Of a stretch of 64,000 nucleotides of DNA, positions 1 through 9,627 are shown one piece after another. The stretch spans positions 2,666,001-2,730,000 of the forward strand of contig NZ_AP022614.1 of the NCBI RefSeq assembly GCF_010730575.1. The letters run 5' to 3'. The stretch's first letter is position 1. Every line of letters begins with the position of its first letter. The stretch is from Mycobacterium parmense. GTDB lineage: Bacteria; Actinomycetota; Actinomycetes; Mycobacteriales; Mycobacteriaceae. Both the position numbers and the translations under genes were made by a program. Below the pieces are notes generated by a model. The model searched no databases. It saw only the letters and a program-made list of their open reading frames with translations, and had not been told where the DNA came from.

Positions 1-293
1 ACCGGGGTCGCGTACAGCAGCAGCATGATGGTGCCGTGCATGGTGAACAGCTGGTTGTACTGCTCATTGGACAGGAACTGCAGCCCCGGGGCGGCCAGCT
101 CGGTGCGCATCAGCAGCGCCATCAGCCCGCCCACGAAGAAGAAGACGAAGCAGGTGACGGTGTACATGATGCCGATCATCTTGTGATCGGTGGTGGTGAT
201 CAGCTTGTAGACCAGGTTCCCTTTGGGACCCGTGCGTTCGGGATAGGGACGAACGGCGTCCAGATCTCCCCGCGGGGGCGCTTCGGCTGTCAA
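1..293 (-). CDS. ctaD: Cytochrome c oxidase subunit I (aa3-type), N-terminal part
   Basis: This is the first 97 codons of CtaD; the rest lies outside the window. CtaD is the heme-copper catalytic subunit of the aa3 terminal oxidase in the cytoplasmic membrane. The reading frame gives [20 protein letters not shown], then [18 protein letters not shown] and a first membrane segment (about residues 45-67). It ends in the conserved [12 protein letters not shown] stretch containing a heme-ligand-region His. I chose the TTG at 291-293 because GGAG lies about 6 nt upstream and the N-terminus matches the mycobacterial protein. It is divergent from fecB, as in M. tuberculosis (Rv3043c/Rv3044). Confidence 0.93.
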   Translation of the reverse strand, partial: MTAEAPPRGDLDAVRPYPERTGPKGNLVYKLITTTDHKMIGIMYTVTCFVFFFVGGLMALLMRTELAAPGLQFLSNEQYNQLFTMHGTIMLLLYATP

Positions 294-468
294 CAGCTTC
301 TCCAAACATCCGGGTCGGACAGGGCCCAAAATCGGTAATGCCCAAAATCTTAGCGGCCGATCATGACGACGTCAGGGTTGGTCCTACAAACTGTCGTAAA
401 TGGGCCCGCGGCGCGGCGTGTCGGCTCGCCGGGCGGCCGCCGGGCCGGCCGGTGTTAGCGTCGGACGC

Positions 469-1584
469 GTGCGTTTCGGGGTGATCCGGCGGGTTTCCGC
501 GGTGGCGGCGGCGTCGATGTGGGCCGCGGTGTGGGCCACACTGTGCGTGGGCTGCGGCGCCGACCATCCGGGCCCGGCCGGCAGCGCCCCGACGCGGTCG
601 CTGGTCACCCCCACCACGCAGGTCGCGGGTGCCGGAGTGCTGGGCAACGACCGCCGGCCCGACGAGTCCTGCGGGCGGGACCCCGCCGCGGCCGACCCGG
701 GACCGCCCACGCGCCAGGTCCCCAACGCGTCGGGATTCACCCCGGACGCGGTGCAGGTCCCCGCCGAGGCGCAGCGCATCGTCGTCCTCTCCGGCGACCA
801 GCTCGACACCCTGTGCGCGCTCGGCCTGCAGTCGCGGGTGGTGGCCGCCGCCGAGCCCGACGGCGCGGGAGGGCAGCCCTCCTACCTGGGCGCCGCGGTG
901 CGCGGCCTGGCCGGGGTGGGGACCCGCACCAACCCCGACGTCAAGGGCATCGCGGCGGCACACCCGGACCTGATCCTGGGCTCGGCCGGCCTGACCCCCA
1001 GCCTCTACCCGCAGCTCGCCGCCATCGCTCCCACGGTGTTCACCGGCGCGCCCGGTGCGGCGTGGGAGGACAACGTGCACGAGGTCGGCGCCGCCGTCGC
1101 GCGCGCGGCCGCGGCCGACGCGCTGATCGGCGGCTTCACCAGGCACGCCACCGAAACCGGCGACAGGCATGACGCACCTCACTATCAGGTGTCCGTTGTG
1201 CAATTGACCACCGGCGCACTGCGCGTCTACGGGTCCCGGAACTTCGCCGCCAGCGTGCTGGCCACGGTCGGGGTCGACCGTCCGGCGTCGCAGCGGTTCA
1301 CCGACAAGCCCTACGTCGAGTTCGGTGCCTCCGACGCCGACCTGGCCAAGACGCCGGATTTCTCGGCCGCCGACGCCGACATCGTCTATGTGTCGTGCGC
1401 TTCCCCCGCGGCCGCGCAGCGGGCCGCCACCGTCCTGGACAGCGCTTCGTGGCGCAAGCTGTCCGCCAATCACGACAACAGAGTGTTCGTGGTCAACGAC
1501 GAGATATGGCAGACGGGCGAGGGCCCGGTCGCGGCCGGCGGCGTCGTCGACGACCTGCGCTGGGTCAACGCCCCTATCAATTAG
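469..1584 (+). CDS. fecB: Iron-siderophore/ABC substrate-binding lipoprotein FecB
   Basis: Periplasmic-binding lipoprotein of the FecB/BtuF class (Rv3044 orthologue, about 370 aa). It is exported and lipid-anchored, and in M. tuberculosis is linked to siderophore/heme iron handling. Basic residues, a hydrophobic stretch and Cys in LCVGCG (about residue 30) form a signal peptide with lipobox. The mature part has family signatures ITPTTQ-like, RIVVLSGDQLDTLCALGL, GVGTRTNPD, IAAAHPDLILGS and the C-terminal VFVVNDEIWQTGEGPVAAGG. The start is uncertain: GTG 469 gives a compact signal peptide, while 400 and 481 are alternatives without clearly better ribosome sites. The family is safe; the ligand is not shown by the sequence. 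Confidence 0.9.
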   Translation: MRFGVIRRVSAVAAASMWAAVWATLCVGCGADHPGPAGSAPTRSLVTPTTQVAGAGVLGNDRRPDESCGRDPAAADPGPPTRQVPNASGFTPDAVQVPAEAQRIVVLSGDQLDTLCALGLQSRVVAAAEPDGAGGQPSYLGAAVRGLAGVGTRTNPDVKGIAAAHPDLILGSAGLTPSLYPQLAAIAPTVFTGAPGAAWEDNVHEVGAAVARAAAADALIGGFTRHATETGDRHDAPHYQVSVVQLTTGALRVYGSRNFAASVLATVGVDRPASQRFTDKPYVEFGASDADLAKTPDFSAADADIVYVSCASPAAAQRAATVLDSASWRKLSANHDNRVFVVNDEIWQTGEGPVAAGGVVDDLRWVNAPIN

Positions 1585-1621
1585 CCCTAAGCTGAACAGG
1601 GGCCGCCTGGCCTCAGAACAT

Positions 1622-1634
1622 TACCTTAGCTAAG
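1622..1634 (+). promoter_or_regulatory. Putative adhC promoter -10 with overlapping CTTAGCTAAG palindrome
   Basis: TACCTT at 1622-1627 fits the mycobacterial TANNNT -10 element about 37 nt upstream of the adhC initiation region. The perfect 10-bp palindrome CTTAGCTAAG (1625-1634) overlaps its downstream end and could be an operator half. The assignment is by position and motif only. Confidence 0.35.
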
Positions 1635-1670
1635 CTTTTGGCGACGCAACGACAGCGAAGAGGGATATTG

Positions 1671-2711
1671 ATGCGCACCGTTTCCGCTTATGCCGCCACG
1701 TCGGCCACCGCACCACTGACCAAGACCACCATCGAGCGCCGGGACCCGGGCCCGCGCGACGTCGCGATCGACATCAAGTTCGCCGGCATCTGCCACTCCG
1801 ACATCCACACCGCCAAGGGCGAATGGGGCACGCCGAACTACCCCGTGGTCGTGGGCCACGAGATCGCCGGCGTCGTGACCGAGGTCGGCTCCGAGGTCAC
1901 CAAGCACAAGGTGGGCGACCACGTCGGGGTGGGCTGCATGGTCAACTCGTGCGGCGAGTGCAGCTCCTGCCGCGCCGGGCTCGAGCAGTACTGCAAACGC
2001 GGCGCGATTTTCACCTACAACTCGATCGACAAGGACGGGACCCCGACACAGGGCGGCTACAGCCAGGCCATCGTCGTCGACGAGAACTTCGTCCTGCGCA
2101 TCCCCGACTCCATTCCGCTGGACAAGGCCGCACCGCTGCTCTGCGCGGGCATCACGCTGTTCTCCCCGCTGCGCCACTGGAAGGCCGGCGAGAACACCCG
2201 GCTGGCGATCATCGGCCTCGGCGGCCTGGGGCACATGGGGGTCAAGCTGGGCGCGGCGCTGGGCGCGCCGGTGACGGTGCTGTCGCAGTCTCTGAAGAAG
2301 ATGGAGGACGGGCTGCGGCTGGGCGCCAGCAACTACTACGCGACCTCGGACCCCGACACCTTCAAGAAGCTGCGCTCAAGCTTCGACCTCATCCTGAACA
2401 CCGTGTCGGCGAACCTGCCGCTCGACGACTACATCAACCTGCTCGACGTCGACGGCACCCTGGTCGAGCTGGGCATCCCCGAGCACCCCATGAAGGTGCA
2501 CGCCTTCCCGCTGGCGCTGGCGCGGCGCAGCCTGTCGGGTTCGAACATCGGCGGGATCGCCGAGACGCAGGAGATGCTGGACTTCTGCGCCGAGCACGGC
2601 GTGACGCCCGAGATCGAGCTCATCGAACCGGACTACATCAACGAGGCCTACGAGCGGATGCTGGCCAGCGACGTGCGCTACCGCTTCGTCATCGACATCT
2701 CGAAGCTATGA
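1671..2711 (+). CDS. adhC: Zinc-dependent NADP alcohol dehydrogenase AdhC
   Basis: 346-aa cinnamyl-alcohol-dehydrogenase-type medium-chain reductase, the Rv3045 orthologue, catalysing NADP(H)-dependent aldehyde/alcohol conversion in the cytosol. Visible features are the catalytic zinc ligands in GICHSD and GHE (GHEIAGVV), the structural-zinc cysteines [15 protein letters not shown] (about 97-112), the Rossmann motif [12 protein letters not shown] (about 184-195) and the NADP-type [12 protein letters not shown] start at the ATG at 1671, behind AGAGGG; an in-frame upstream start at 1638 would add 11 residues not seen in the family. It follows fecB on the same strand by 86 bp and meets the next gene tail to tail with a 6-bp overlap. 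Confidence 0.94.
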   Translation: MRTVSAYAATSATAPLTKTTIERRDPGPRDVAIDIKFAGICHSDIHTAKGEWGTPNYPVVVGHEIAGVVTEVGSEVTKHKVGDHVGVGCMVNSCGECSSCRAGLEQYCKRGAIFTYNSIDKDGTPTQGGYSQAIVVDENFVLRIPDSIPLDKAAPLLCAGITLFSPLRHWKAGENTRLAIIGLGGLGHMGVKLGAALGAPVTVLSQSLKKMEDGLRLGASNYYATSDPDTFKKLRSSFDLILNTVSANLPLDDYINLLDVDGTLVELGIPEHPMKVHAFPLALARRSLSGSNIGGIAETQEMLDFCAEHGVTPEIELIEPDYINEAYERMLASDVRYRFVIDISKL

Positions 2712-3134
2712 CGCGACCCCGGAGGCCTTCGCGGGGGCCCGTGCCACAAGTTCCGCGTTCTCCGCGTCGTCGTCACCGGGAATGACCTCGCTGACGTCGA
2801 TGCCGGCCAGCGGCCATCCGGCCGCGGCCAGCGTCGCGGCCACCCGGATCACGTTCTCCTTGCCGGCGTCGTAGTGAGTCATGCCGGAGATGAACTCGGC
2901 GATCTCGTCGCGATCGATCGGGTGGTCGATCGTCTCGGGGGATCCTTCGTGCGCGGTGATCTGGCGCACCACCTCGCGGATCTGCTCTTCGGTCAGCGGG
3001 GTGCTGCGCAGCAGCGCCATCAGCGGCACGCGGTCGGGTCCGGGAACACCGTCGGGATAGCCGACCTGCAGCCAGCGCACGATCGAGCAGAGAAAGTTGT
3101 GGGAGTGAGAGGAAGAGGAGTTCGTCACCCCCAC
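2706..3134 (-). CDS. DUF3349-family protein (Rv3046c-like)
   Basis: 142-aa conserved mycobacterial protein of the DUF3349 family, orthologous by position and sequence to Rv3046c. Hallmarks are [42 protein letters not shown] and the C-terminal [25 protein letters not shown]. The fold is small and helical with no known enzymatic residues; function is unknown. The GTG at 3134 gives a Ser-rich N-terminus; GTG 3128 is an alternative start. It converges on adhC, sharing six bases at the stop codons. Confidence 0.85.
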   Translation of the reverse strand: MGVTNSSSSHSHNFLCSIVRWLQVGYPDGVPGPDRVPLMALLRSTPLTEEQIREVVRQITAHEGSPETIDHPIDRDEIAEFISGMTHYDAGKENVIRVAATLAAAGWPLAGIDVSEVIPGDDDAENAELVARAPAKASGVAS

Positions 3135-3190
3135 AGTCTCAGGGGTCTGCCGTCACCGGCGCTACCGCGGCGTCGCGCCGTCCCGACAAT

Positions 3191-3580
3191 TCATGCTGTG
3201 TTCACTAAGCCCTTAAGCGGGCCGATTTCGCCGCCTGCCTGCTGAAACCCCGGCTTGCCGCCCTGCTTCTTGGGGGTGCCTTGCGTGTACTGCGGGCAGT
3301 AGGCCTGGATGGCGGCGCCCGTGAAGTAGGCAGCCGCGTTCATCGGCCAGCTGGTGGCGCTGGTGACCTTCGCGATCAGGTCTGGGTTGCTGGTGTTGGG
3401 GTTGTCGTTGAGGGTGCCGCAGACGACGGTCTTCGCGACCTGGATCGCCTTGTCGGGCGCGCCGTAGTTCATGCCCGAGGTGCTGAGGTTGGCGATGAAG
3501 GCGTCGTCGGTGTTGTCGGCGTACGCCGGCGCGGCCAGACCCACCGCGGCGATCATCAGCGCTAGGACTTTGCGCACCAT
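3191..3580 (-). CDS. Secreted DUF732-family protein
   Basis: 129-aa small exported protein. The N-terminus VRKVLALMIAAVGLAAPAYA-D is a Sec signal peptide with an A-Y-A cleavage motif. The mature DUF732 domain contains DDAFIANLSTSGMNYG, an early Cys (TVVCGTL) and a later one (QAYCPQY), presumably a disulfide. The C-terminus is rich in Gly, Gln and Lys. It occupies the position of the small Rv3047c between the DUF3349 gene and nrdF2, but I do not claim orthology. DUF732 proteins are abundant in mycobacteria and none visible here has a catalytic motif. The divergent gene on the other side is the cyclase. Confidence 0.82.
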   Translation of the reverse strand: MVRKVLALMIAAVGLAAPAYADNTDDAFIANLSTSGMNYGAPDKAIQVAKTVVCGTLNDNPNTSNPDLIAKVTSATSWPMNAAAYFTGAAIQAYCPQYTQGTPKKQGGKPGFQQAGGEIGPLKGLVNTA

Positions 3581-3687
3581 GACTTGCTCCTCGTCTGCTC
3601 CGGCGCGGGAACGCGCCCGGTTCCCGACCTCCTTTCTAGATCATCCGCCCCGTTCCCGCGCGGGACGATGCGAATTACGTTGGAGCC

Positions 3688-5097
3688 ATGAGCGACACCC
3701 CGCCCCAGTTGTCGGTTCTCGAGCAAACCGCCGATCGGGCCGTCGCGCAGGCCATCGCACGGCTGATCCGAGACGGCGAGGATCACGAGCTCAACCGGAT
3801 CAACGCGCTGGACTTCTCCAAGTGCACCGGCTTCGACGAAGAGAAGGCGATCTCCGGCTTCCTGCATGCCTCGAGGCTCGGGCTGTTCGATCTGACGTGG
3901 AACGTGCTCTGTCCTGGATGCAGCGGCGTCCTGGACGCGCACGACACGCTGAAATCGCTGCGAAACGACGACTACTGTTGCGGATTCTGCGCCTGTGGCT
4001 ACGAACCTTCCGTCGACGAGCAGGTCGAGGTTGCCTTCACGGTCAGTCCCAAGATCAGGCGGATCGCCGCCCACGATCCCGACACGCTGCCGCTGTGGGA
4101 TTACTACAGGCAGGTGTTCTGGAGTTCGGGCATCGACCTCGATGAGGAGTCCTTCGCCTCGCTGACCGCGGAACTGACGCTGGATGCGGCGGAGCTGACC
4201 GCCGGCCAGAAGGCCGTGCTGGCCATCGACCTGCCGCCGGAATTCATCATCGTTTTTGAGCCGGTGACGCATTCGGCGCATTTCATCGACGTCCAAGGCG
4301 AGCCGACCGAGGAACCTCAGCAGATCGGCCTGGTCTTCAACAAAGCGCATCCGCCGACCGAGTCGACCACCCTGCGGCCGGGTCCGTTGCGCCTCGCCGT
4401 CAACAACGAATCCGGCCGGCGGACGCTGCCCACCGTCTTTGTCGCGGGCGACACGCTGCACAATCTGTTGGGCAAGCGCAGGCCGTTCCTGACCGCCAAG
4501 CGGATGCTGTCGAACCAGACCTTCCGCGACGTGTTCAAGGCCGACAACCTCAACATCGATCAGCGTCTGAAAATCACGTCGTTGACCTTTTTGTTCACCG
4601 ACCTCAAAGGGTCGACCGCGCTCTACGAGCGGGTCGGCGACCTCGCCGCGTTTGACTTGGTGCGCGCGCATTTTCGCGCTCTGCTGGAAATCATCGCGGC
4701 CGAAAAAGGCGCCGTGGTCAAGACCATCGGGGACGCTGTGATGGCGACCTTCGTCCAGCCGGACCATGCGCTGGTCGCGGGCCTGCGCATGCGGGCCGCG
4801 ATGGACAAGCTCAATGCCGAGCGCGGCAAGTCCGACCTGATTGTGAAGATCGGCATTCACGAGGGGCCGTGCCTTGCGGTGATGCTGAACGAGCGGCAGG
4901 ACTATTTCGGCCAGACCGTCAATATCGCGGCGCGGGTGCAGAGCCTGTCGACCTCGCAGGAGATCCACGTCACCGGATCCGTCATGGAGGCGCCCGGCGT
5001 CGCCGCCCTCCTGGCGAGCAAGGCGATCCGGCCCATTCGCAAGGAGGCCGCCCTGCGGGGCATCGCCGACAAGATGGTGGTTTACGAGATCCCGTAG
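3688..5097 (+). CDS. Class III adenylate/guanylate cyclase with Cys-rich DUF5939-like N-terminal domain
   Basis: 469-aa soluble protein. Residues about 291-469 form a class III cyclase homology domain that makes cAMP (or cGMP) from NTP. Both metal-binding Asp are visible (LFTDLKGST and TIGDAVMATF, the latter after the conserved Lys), as are the transition-state Asn and Arg in GQTVNIAARV. The N-terminal part (about 1-290) has a zinc-ribbon-like cluster CPGC...CCGFCACG near residues 75-115 and resembles the domain annotated DUF5939 in other cyclases. It inserts between the Rv3047c position and nrdF2, facing nrdF2 tail to tail (4 bp between stops). It is an accessory gene relative to M. tuberculosis. 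The input sensed is unknown. Confidence 0.9.
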   Translation: MSDTPPQLSVLEQTADRAVAQAIARLIRDGEDHELNRINALDFSKCTGFDEEKAISGFLHASRLGLFDLTWNVLCPGCSGVLDAHDTLKSLRNDDYCCGFCACGYEPSVDEQVEVAFTVSPKIRRIAAHDPDTLPLWDYYRQVFWSSGIDLDEESFASLTAELTLDAAELTAGQKAVLAIDLPPEFIIVFEPVTHSAHFIDVQGEPTEEPQQIGLVFNKAHPPTESTTLRPGPLRLAVNNESGRRTLPTVFVAGDTLHNLLGKRRPFLTAKRMLSNQTFRDVFKADNLNIDQRLKITSLTFLFTDLKGSTALYERVGDLAAFDLVRAHFRALLEIIAAEKGAVVKTIGDAVMATFVQPDHALVAGLRMRAAMDKLNAERGKSDLIVKIGIHEGPCLAVMLNERQDYFGQTVNIAARVQSLSTSQEIHVTGSVMEAPGVAALLASKAIRPIRKEAALRGIADKMVVYEIP

Positions 5098-5101
5098 TCG
5101 G

Positions 5102-6140
<1,039 letters not shown>

Positions 6141-6156
6141 CCGACAAGCAGGCGCA

Positions 6157-6172
6157 ACACAAGTACTTGTGT
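6157..6172. promoter_or_regulatory. NrdR box 2 (distal) of nrdF2
   Basis: ACACAAGTACTTGTGT is a perfect 16-bp palindrome, extending to 18 bp as AACACAAGTACTTGTGTT (6156-6173). It matches the NrdR consensus acaCwAtATaTwgtgt very well. NrdR is the ATP/dATP-sensing repressor of nrd genes; nrdR itself is not in the window. Confidence 0.85.
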
Positions 6173-6208
6173 TTACGTGTCGTGGCGCCCGCGTCGCGTC
6201 GTGGGCGC

Positions 6209-6853
6209 TCACATGCCGAAACGGGTGCGACGCACCGCCGCGACGGCCACGGGCGGGCCGCCGGCGTCGACCCGGGCCGCCGCCTGACGCCCGAACAGAT
6301 ACAGCAGCAGTTCGCCCGGCGCACCAAGAAGCGTGGCCACCGGCCGGCCGGGTCGCAGCGTCACCCGCTCCCCCGTCCCGGCCCACTGCGCCTCGAGCCC
6401 GCAGGGACCCAGGCGCCGGCTCAGAAAGCGGCCACCCCGACGCACGTTGCGCCACAACGCGGCGTCCATCGCAGGCGAAAGTGCGCGCGGCGCAAGCCCG
6501 TTTGCCCTGCGGACGTCCTCGTGATGAACGAAGAACTCGTTGAGGTTGGCCAGGTCGCGCACCCAACCGATCCGGAAGAAGCCGACGGGCGGGCCGGACC
6601 GGATCCGCGCCACGAGCCATGGGAACGTCGCGGCCCGGACCAGCGCGGCCCTGCGCCGCTCGGCGAAGCGCTCGAAGGGGCCCGGGAGGACCAGACAGGG
6701 GCCCGCGACCGGGTCGCGTTCGCGCAACACGAGGTGGGCGGCCAGATCGAGCGCGGTCCAGCCCGCGATCAGCGTGGGAACCGAGGGGCCGAGCCCGTCG
6801 AGCAGGGCGCAGAGCGCAAGGCGCTCTTGTGCATCGCACGGCACGTCGCTCAC
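6209..6853 (-). CDS. TIGR03085-family metal-binding (maleylpyruvate-isomerase/DinB-fold) protein
   Basis: 214-aa protein of the actinobacterial TIGR03085 group, related to mycothiol-dependent maleylpyruvate isomerases and the DinB four-helix fold. Signatures are ERLALCALLDGLGPSVPTLIAGWTALDLAAHLVLRERDP (metal-ligand His in DLAAHL), NEFFVHHEDVRRAN (His pair near residue 110) and LLLYLFGRQAA near the C-terminus. The metal or mycothiol chemistry is inferred from the family; the substrate is unknown. It lies 3 bp downstream of a TetR gene on the same strand, so the two are probably one transcript. Confidence 0.82.
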   Translation of the reverse strand: MSDVPCDAQERLALCALLDGLGPSVPTLIAGWTALDLAAHLVLRERDPVAGPCLVLPGPFERFAERRRAALVRAATFPWLVARIRSGPPVGFFRIGWVRDLANLNEFFVHHEDVRRANGLAPRALSPAMDAALWRNVRRGGRFLSRRLGPCGLEAQWAGTGERVTLRPGRPVATLLGAPGELLLYLFGRQAAARVDAGGPPVAVAAVRRTRFGM

Positions 6854-6856
6854 GCT

Positions 6857-7498
6857 TCAGTCCAGCCCGGCGCGCCGCAGCGTTTGGGTCAGGCCGTCCT
6901 CGAGCGCGCTCAGCGCGATGTCGGTCAGGCGGCCCAGCTCGTCGATGTCGTTGCCGCCGTTGTGTTCTGCCGAGCCCATCCAGGCTTCCAGCGCGGCGAA
7001 CACCGCGGTGGCCAAACTGTGCGCGGCGATCTCGGCGACCATGGCCCCGTCGGCCGCTGGCCTGGATCGTTCGTGGATGAAGCGGCCGATCTCGTCGGCG
7101 ACCTGATCGCGCATCCGGCGGATGTGGGTGGTGATGATGGCCTGGTCGAGGTCACGCGAGCGGATGGTCGCCGCCTCACGCACCATCGTGAAGTCAAACG
7201 GGAAGGCGTCCATGGCTTTTCGCACCGACAGAGTGACCGGCTCGCCGTGGGGACGCATCGCGAGCGCGCGGGCGAACCACTCGAAGCCGATGTCGTAGTC
7301 GGCGAAGATCACCGCGTGCTTGGACGGGAAGTGCCGGTAGAAGGTCCGCTCGGTCACCCCGACGTCGGCGGCGATGTCGGCGACGCTGGTCGGGTGCACG
7401 CCGTCGGCAACGAACCGTTTCATGGCCGCCTGCTGCAGCGCCCGGCGGGTGCGCTCGCTACGGGTTTCCCGGGACCTCACCCCGTCAGCACACACCAA
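6857..7498 (-). CDS. TetR-family regulator of the divergent CrtI-like oxidase
   Basis: About 213-aa TetR protein. The helix-turn-helix is VADIAADVGVTERTFYRHFPSKHAVIFA (about 42-68), followed by an all-helical ligand domain. It is divergent from the FAD oxidoreductase at 7565 and followed by the TIGR03085 gene. The intergenic region holds inverted repeats typical of TetR operators, so autoregulation and control of the oxidase are likely. The start is uncertain: TTG 7498, GTG 7495 and GTG 7480 are in frame, and the last would give the cleanest TetR N-terminus (VRSRETRSERTRRAL). Confidence 0.85.
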   Translation of the reverse strand: MVCADGVRSRETRSERTRRALQQAAMKRFVADGVHPTSVADIAADVGVTERTFYRHFPSKHAVIFADYDIGFEWFARALAMRPHGEPVTLSVRKAMDAFPFDFTMVREAATIRSRDLDQAIITTHIRRMRDQVADEIGRFIHERSRPAADGAMVAEIAAHSLATAVFAALEAWMGSAEHNGGNDIDELGRLTDIALSALEDGLTQTLRRAGLD

Positions 7499-7518
7499 AT
7501 GTCACCGTTGACGCAAAT

Positions 7519-7534
7519 ATGTCAGATGTGACAT
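7519..7534. promoter_or_regulatory. Putative TetR operator in the TetR/oxidase intergenic region
   Basis: ATGTCA-GATG-TGACAT is a perfect inverted repeat with a 4-bp spacer. A second AATGTCAC (7498-7505) pairs with GTGACATT (7528-7535). A TTGACG (7508-7513) followed 16 bp later by GACATT suggests that the plus-strand promoter overlaps the operator. The regulator is inferred to be the adjacent TetR. Confidence 0.6.
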
Positions 7535-7564
7535 TGTGCCTTTCAGCCGATCGAAGGAGTGGCG

Positions 7565-9139
7565 ATGTCCGACTACGACGCGATCATCATCGGCGCCGGC
7601 CACAACGGCCTGGTGGCGGCGAACGTGCTCGCCAAGTCCGGGGCGAAAGTGCTTGTGCTGGAACGGGCCAACTTCCTCGGCGGCATGGCCGCGACCCGCG
7701 AGCTGTTCGACGGCTACAAGCACAGCGTCGGCGCCTGGGCGGTCCTGATCTGGCGCCAGGAGATGACCGAACGCCTCGAGCTCACCAAGTGGGGCTTCGA
7801 GCTGATGGAGCAGTGGACGTCGACGTGCACGTTCGGCGACGCCGAAGACACTCCGTTCGTGATGTACAACGACCTCGAGCGCATGGGCCGCCACCTCATC
7901 GAGGACCACGGACCCGACGTCGCGACCGCCCTCGGCGGCCTGTTCGCACACATCGGCCGGTACGCGCCCTACTTCGTCGACTCGGCGTTCGGGCCCCCGC
8001 CCGACATCATCGAGGTGATCGCCGCGCAGCCCACGCCCGAGGCTCGGCACGACTTCGCCCAGATGTGGTACGGCAGCACGATGGACACGGTCCGCCGCTT
8101 CCTGGCGCCCGACCAGGGCCGCTGCATCCAGGGCTCGCTGGCCGCGATGTCGATCGACGCCTTCGACGGCGGACCCTGGACGCCGGGCTCGAACGCCTCG
8201 ACGCTTTATCACTACCTGATCGGCGGCGGCAGCGTCGAATACATCATGCCGCGCGGCGGCATCGGCTCGCTGAGCGCGGCGCTGTGCCGGCGCGCCGAAT
8301 CGCTGGGCGCCGAGGTGCAGCTCAAACACCACGTCAAGGAGATCCTGGTCGCCGACGGGCGCGCCACGGGCGTCCAACTCCGCGACGGCACAACGATTTC
8401 CGCCGACGCCGTGCTGTCGTCGCTCGACCCGTACACCACATTCGTGAATCTGGCCGGCGCGCAGCACTTCCCACCGGACTACATCCGCAAGGTCAAGGAG
8501 ATCAACTTCAACCTGGGTTACATCCAGGCCCACCTGACCATTGACCAGGCGCCGCAATGGATCGAGCGGCTGCAGCCCTTCATGCATGACAACGGACAGT
8601 GGTGTCCCACCGTGGCCTACGCGCCGTCACCGGAGTACATCAGCGACGCCTGGGAGCAGTACCGCAAGGGACAGCTTCCCGACGCCCCGCCCACCTATCT
8701 GTACATACCCAGCATGGTCGACTCGTCACTGGCCCCCGAAGGCAAGCACAGCGCGACGATCTTCACGCCCTACTTCCCCACCGGCCTGGACGCCGACGAG
8801 AACCGAAGCTGGAAGGAGCAATACGCCGACACCTGCGTGCGGATCTTCGACACCTTCGCCCCCGGGTTCGCCGAGTCGGTCACCAACCGCGTGGTGTTCT
8901 CCAACCGGTACTTCGGCAGCACCTTCAGCGCACATGCCGGCGACTACTCCCACGGCCTGCTGCAGCCCAACCAGCTGTGGACGGGCCGCGTCGTCGAGGG
9001 CGAGGACAAGTTCGCCACCCCGGTCGACGGGCTCTACCTCTGCGGCCAGTGCACCCACCCGGGTCCGGGGGTGACCGGGATCCCCGGGTGGAACGGCGCC
9101 GAGGCCGCCCTCAAGCATCTCAACGCGCGCGTCGCCTGA
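7565..9139 (+). CDS. Phytoene-dehydrogenase-like FAD oxidoreductase (CrtI/PYROXD2 type)
   Basis: 524-aa flavoprotein. The N-terminal FAD-binding motif is IIIGAGHNGLVAANVLAKSG (about 7-26), followed by VLVLERANFLGGMAATREL. The C-terminal second flavin segment is LYLCGQCTHPGPGVTGIPGWNGAEAA. This is the COG1233 group, which includes carotenoid desaturases and the PYROXD2-like clade; with no carotenoid genes beside it, the latter seems likelier. The substrate is unknown. The start at ATG 7565 is set by AAGGAG 6 nt upstream; GTG 7559 overlaps that site. It is divergent from its probable TetR repressor. Confidence 0.87.
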   Translation: MSDYDAIIIGAGHNGLVAANVLAKSGAKVLVLERANFLGGMAATRELFDGYKHSVGAWAVLIWRQEMTERLELTKWGFELMEQWTSTCTFGDAEDTPFVMYNDLERMGRHLIEDHGPDVATALGGLFAHIGRYAPYFVDSAFGPPPDIIEVIAAQPTPEARHDFAQMWYGSTMDTVRRFLAPDQGRCIQGSLAAMSIDAFDGGPWTPGSNASTLYHYLIGGGSVEYIMPRGGIGSLSAALCRRAESLGAEVQLKHHVKEILVADGRATGVQLRDGTTISADAVLSSLDPYTTFVNLAGAQHFPPDYIRKVKEINFNLGYIQAHLTIDQAPQWIERLQPFMHDNGQWCPTVAYAPSPEYISDAWEQYRKGQLPDAPPTYLYIPSMVDSSLAPEGKHSATIFTPYFPTGLDADENRSWKEQYADTCVRIFDTFAPGFAESVTNRVVFSNRYFGSTFSAHAGDYSHGLLQPNQLWTGRVVEGEDKFATPVDGLYLCGQCTHPGPGVTGIPGWNGAEAALKHLNARVA

Positions 9140-9163
9140 GGGCTGTTGTTGACCGCGAAGTTG

Positions 9164-9183
9164 CATGTACCATTTGGTACATG
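9164..9183. promoter_or_regulatory. 20-bp palindromic operator overlapping a leaderless start codon
   Basis: CATGTACCATTTGGTACATG has perfect 8-bp arms around ATTT, and its last three bases are the ATG of the SRPBCC gene. TACCAT (9168-9173) within it is a TANNNT -10 box 7 nt before that ATG, so the transcript probably begins at the start codon. The TetR encoded as the second gene is the obvious candidate ligand. Confidence 0.7.
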
Positions 9184-9627
9184 ATTATCGAAGACAGCAT
9201 CCGGATAGACGCGCCGCCCCAGGTCGTGTGGGATGTCTTCAGCGACGTCGAGCACTGGCCCCAGTGGACCGCGTCGGTAACCTCCCTGGCGGGCCTCGAC
9301 GGATCCGCCCTCGCCGTGGGCAACCGATTCGCGATCAAGCAACCCGGCCTGCAGAGGCTGATCTGGAAGGTCGCCGAGATCGAACCCGGTACCTGCTGGA
9401 CCTGGGTGCACCGCTCCCCCGGCGTGCGGGTGATCGCTCGCCATCACGTCACCGGCCTCCCCGGCGGCCGCACCCTGGTGCGCCAAGAACTCGATCAGCG
9501 GGGTCTGCTCGGCGCGCTGGTGGGGCGCTTGACGGTCAAGCGGACCAAGCGATTCCTCGCGATGGAGGCCAACGGCCTCAAGGCCCGGTCCGAGCAGGTC
9601 AGCGGCGCCAATGGCCCGCGCGCCTGA
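9181..9627 (+). CDS. SRPBCC-family (polyketide cyclase/START-like) protein
   Basis: 148-aa single-domain helix-grip protein: MIIEDSIRIDAPPQVVWDVFSDVEHWPQWTASV is the classic SRPBCC start, followed by alternating strands and a long C-terminal helix (LVGRLTVKRTKRFLAMEANGLK). These domains bind hydrophobic ligands in a central cavity; no catalytic residue is evident. The gene has no ribosome site and its ATG lies inside a palindrome with a -10 box, indicating leaderless translation. Its last 17 bp overlap the downstream TetR gene, making a two-gene autoregulated unit. It lies 41 bp after the CrtI-like gene. Confidence 0.86.
   Translation: MIIEDSIRIDAPPQVVWDVFSDVEHWPQWTASVTSLAGLDGSALAVGNRFAIKQPGLQRLIWKVAEIEPGTCWTWVHRSPGVRVIARHHVTGLPGGRTLVRQELDQRGLLGALVGRLTVKRTKRFLAMEANGLKARSEQVSGANGPRA

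Noticed and set aside
400..468. Upstream extension of FecB
   Set aside because: The extra 23 residues are Arg/Ala-rich with no ribosome site and would place a long basic tail before the signal peptide.
1625..1634. CTTAGCTAAG considered as an IdeR iron box near fecB
   Set aside because: It matches only the core of the 19-bp IdeR consensus and lies downstream of fecB, upstream of adhC; kept only as a generic palindrome.
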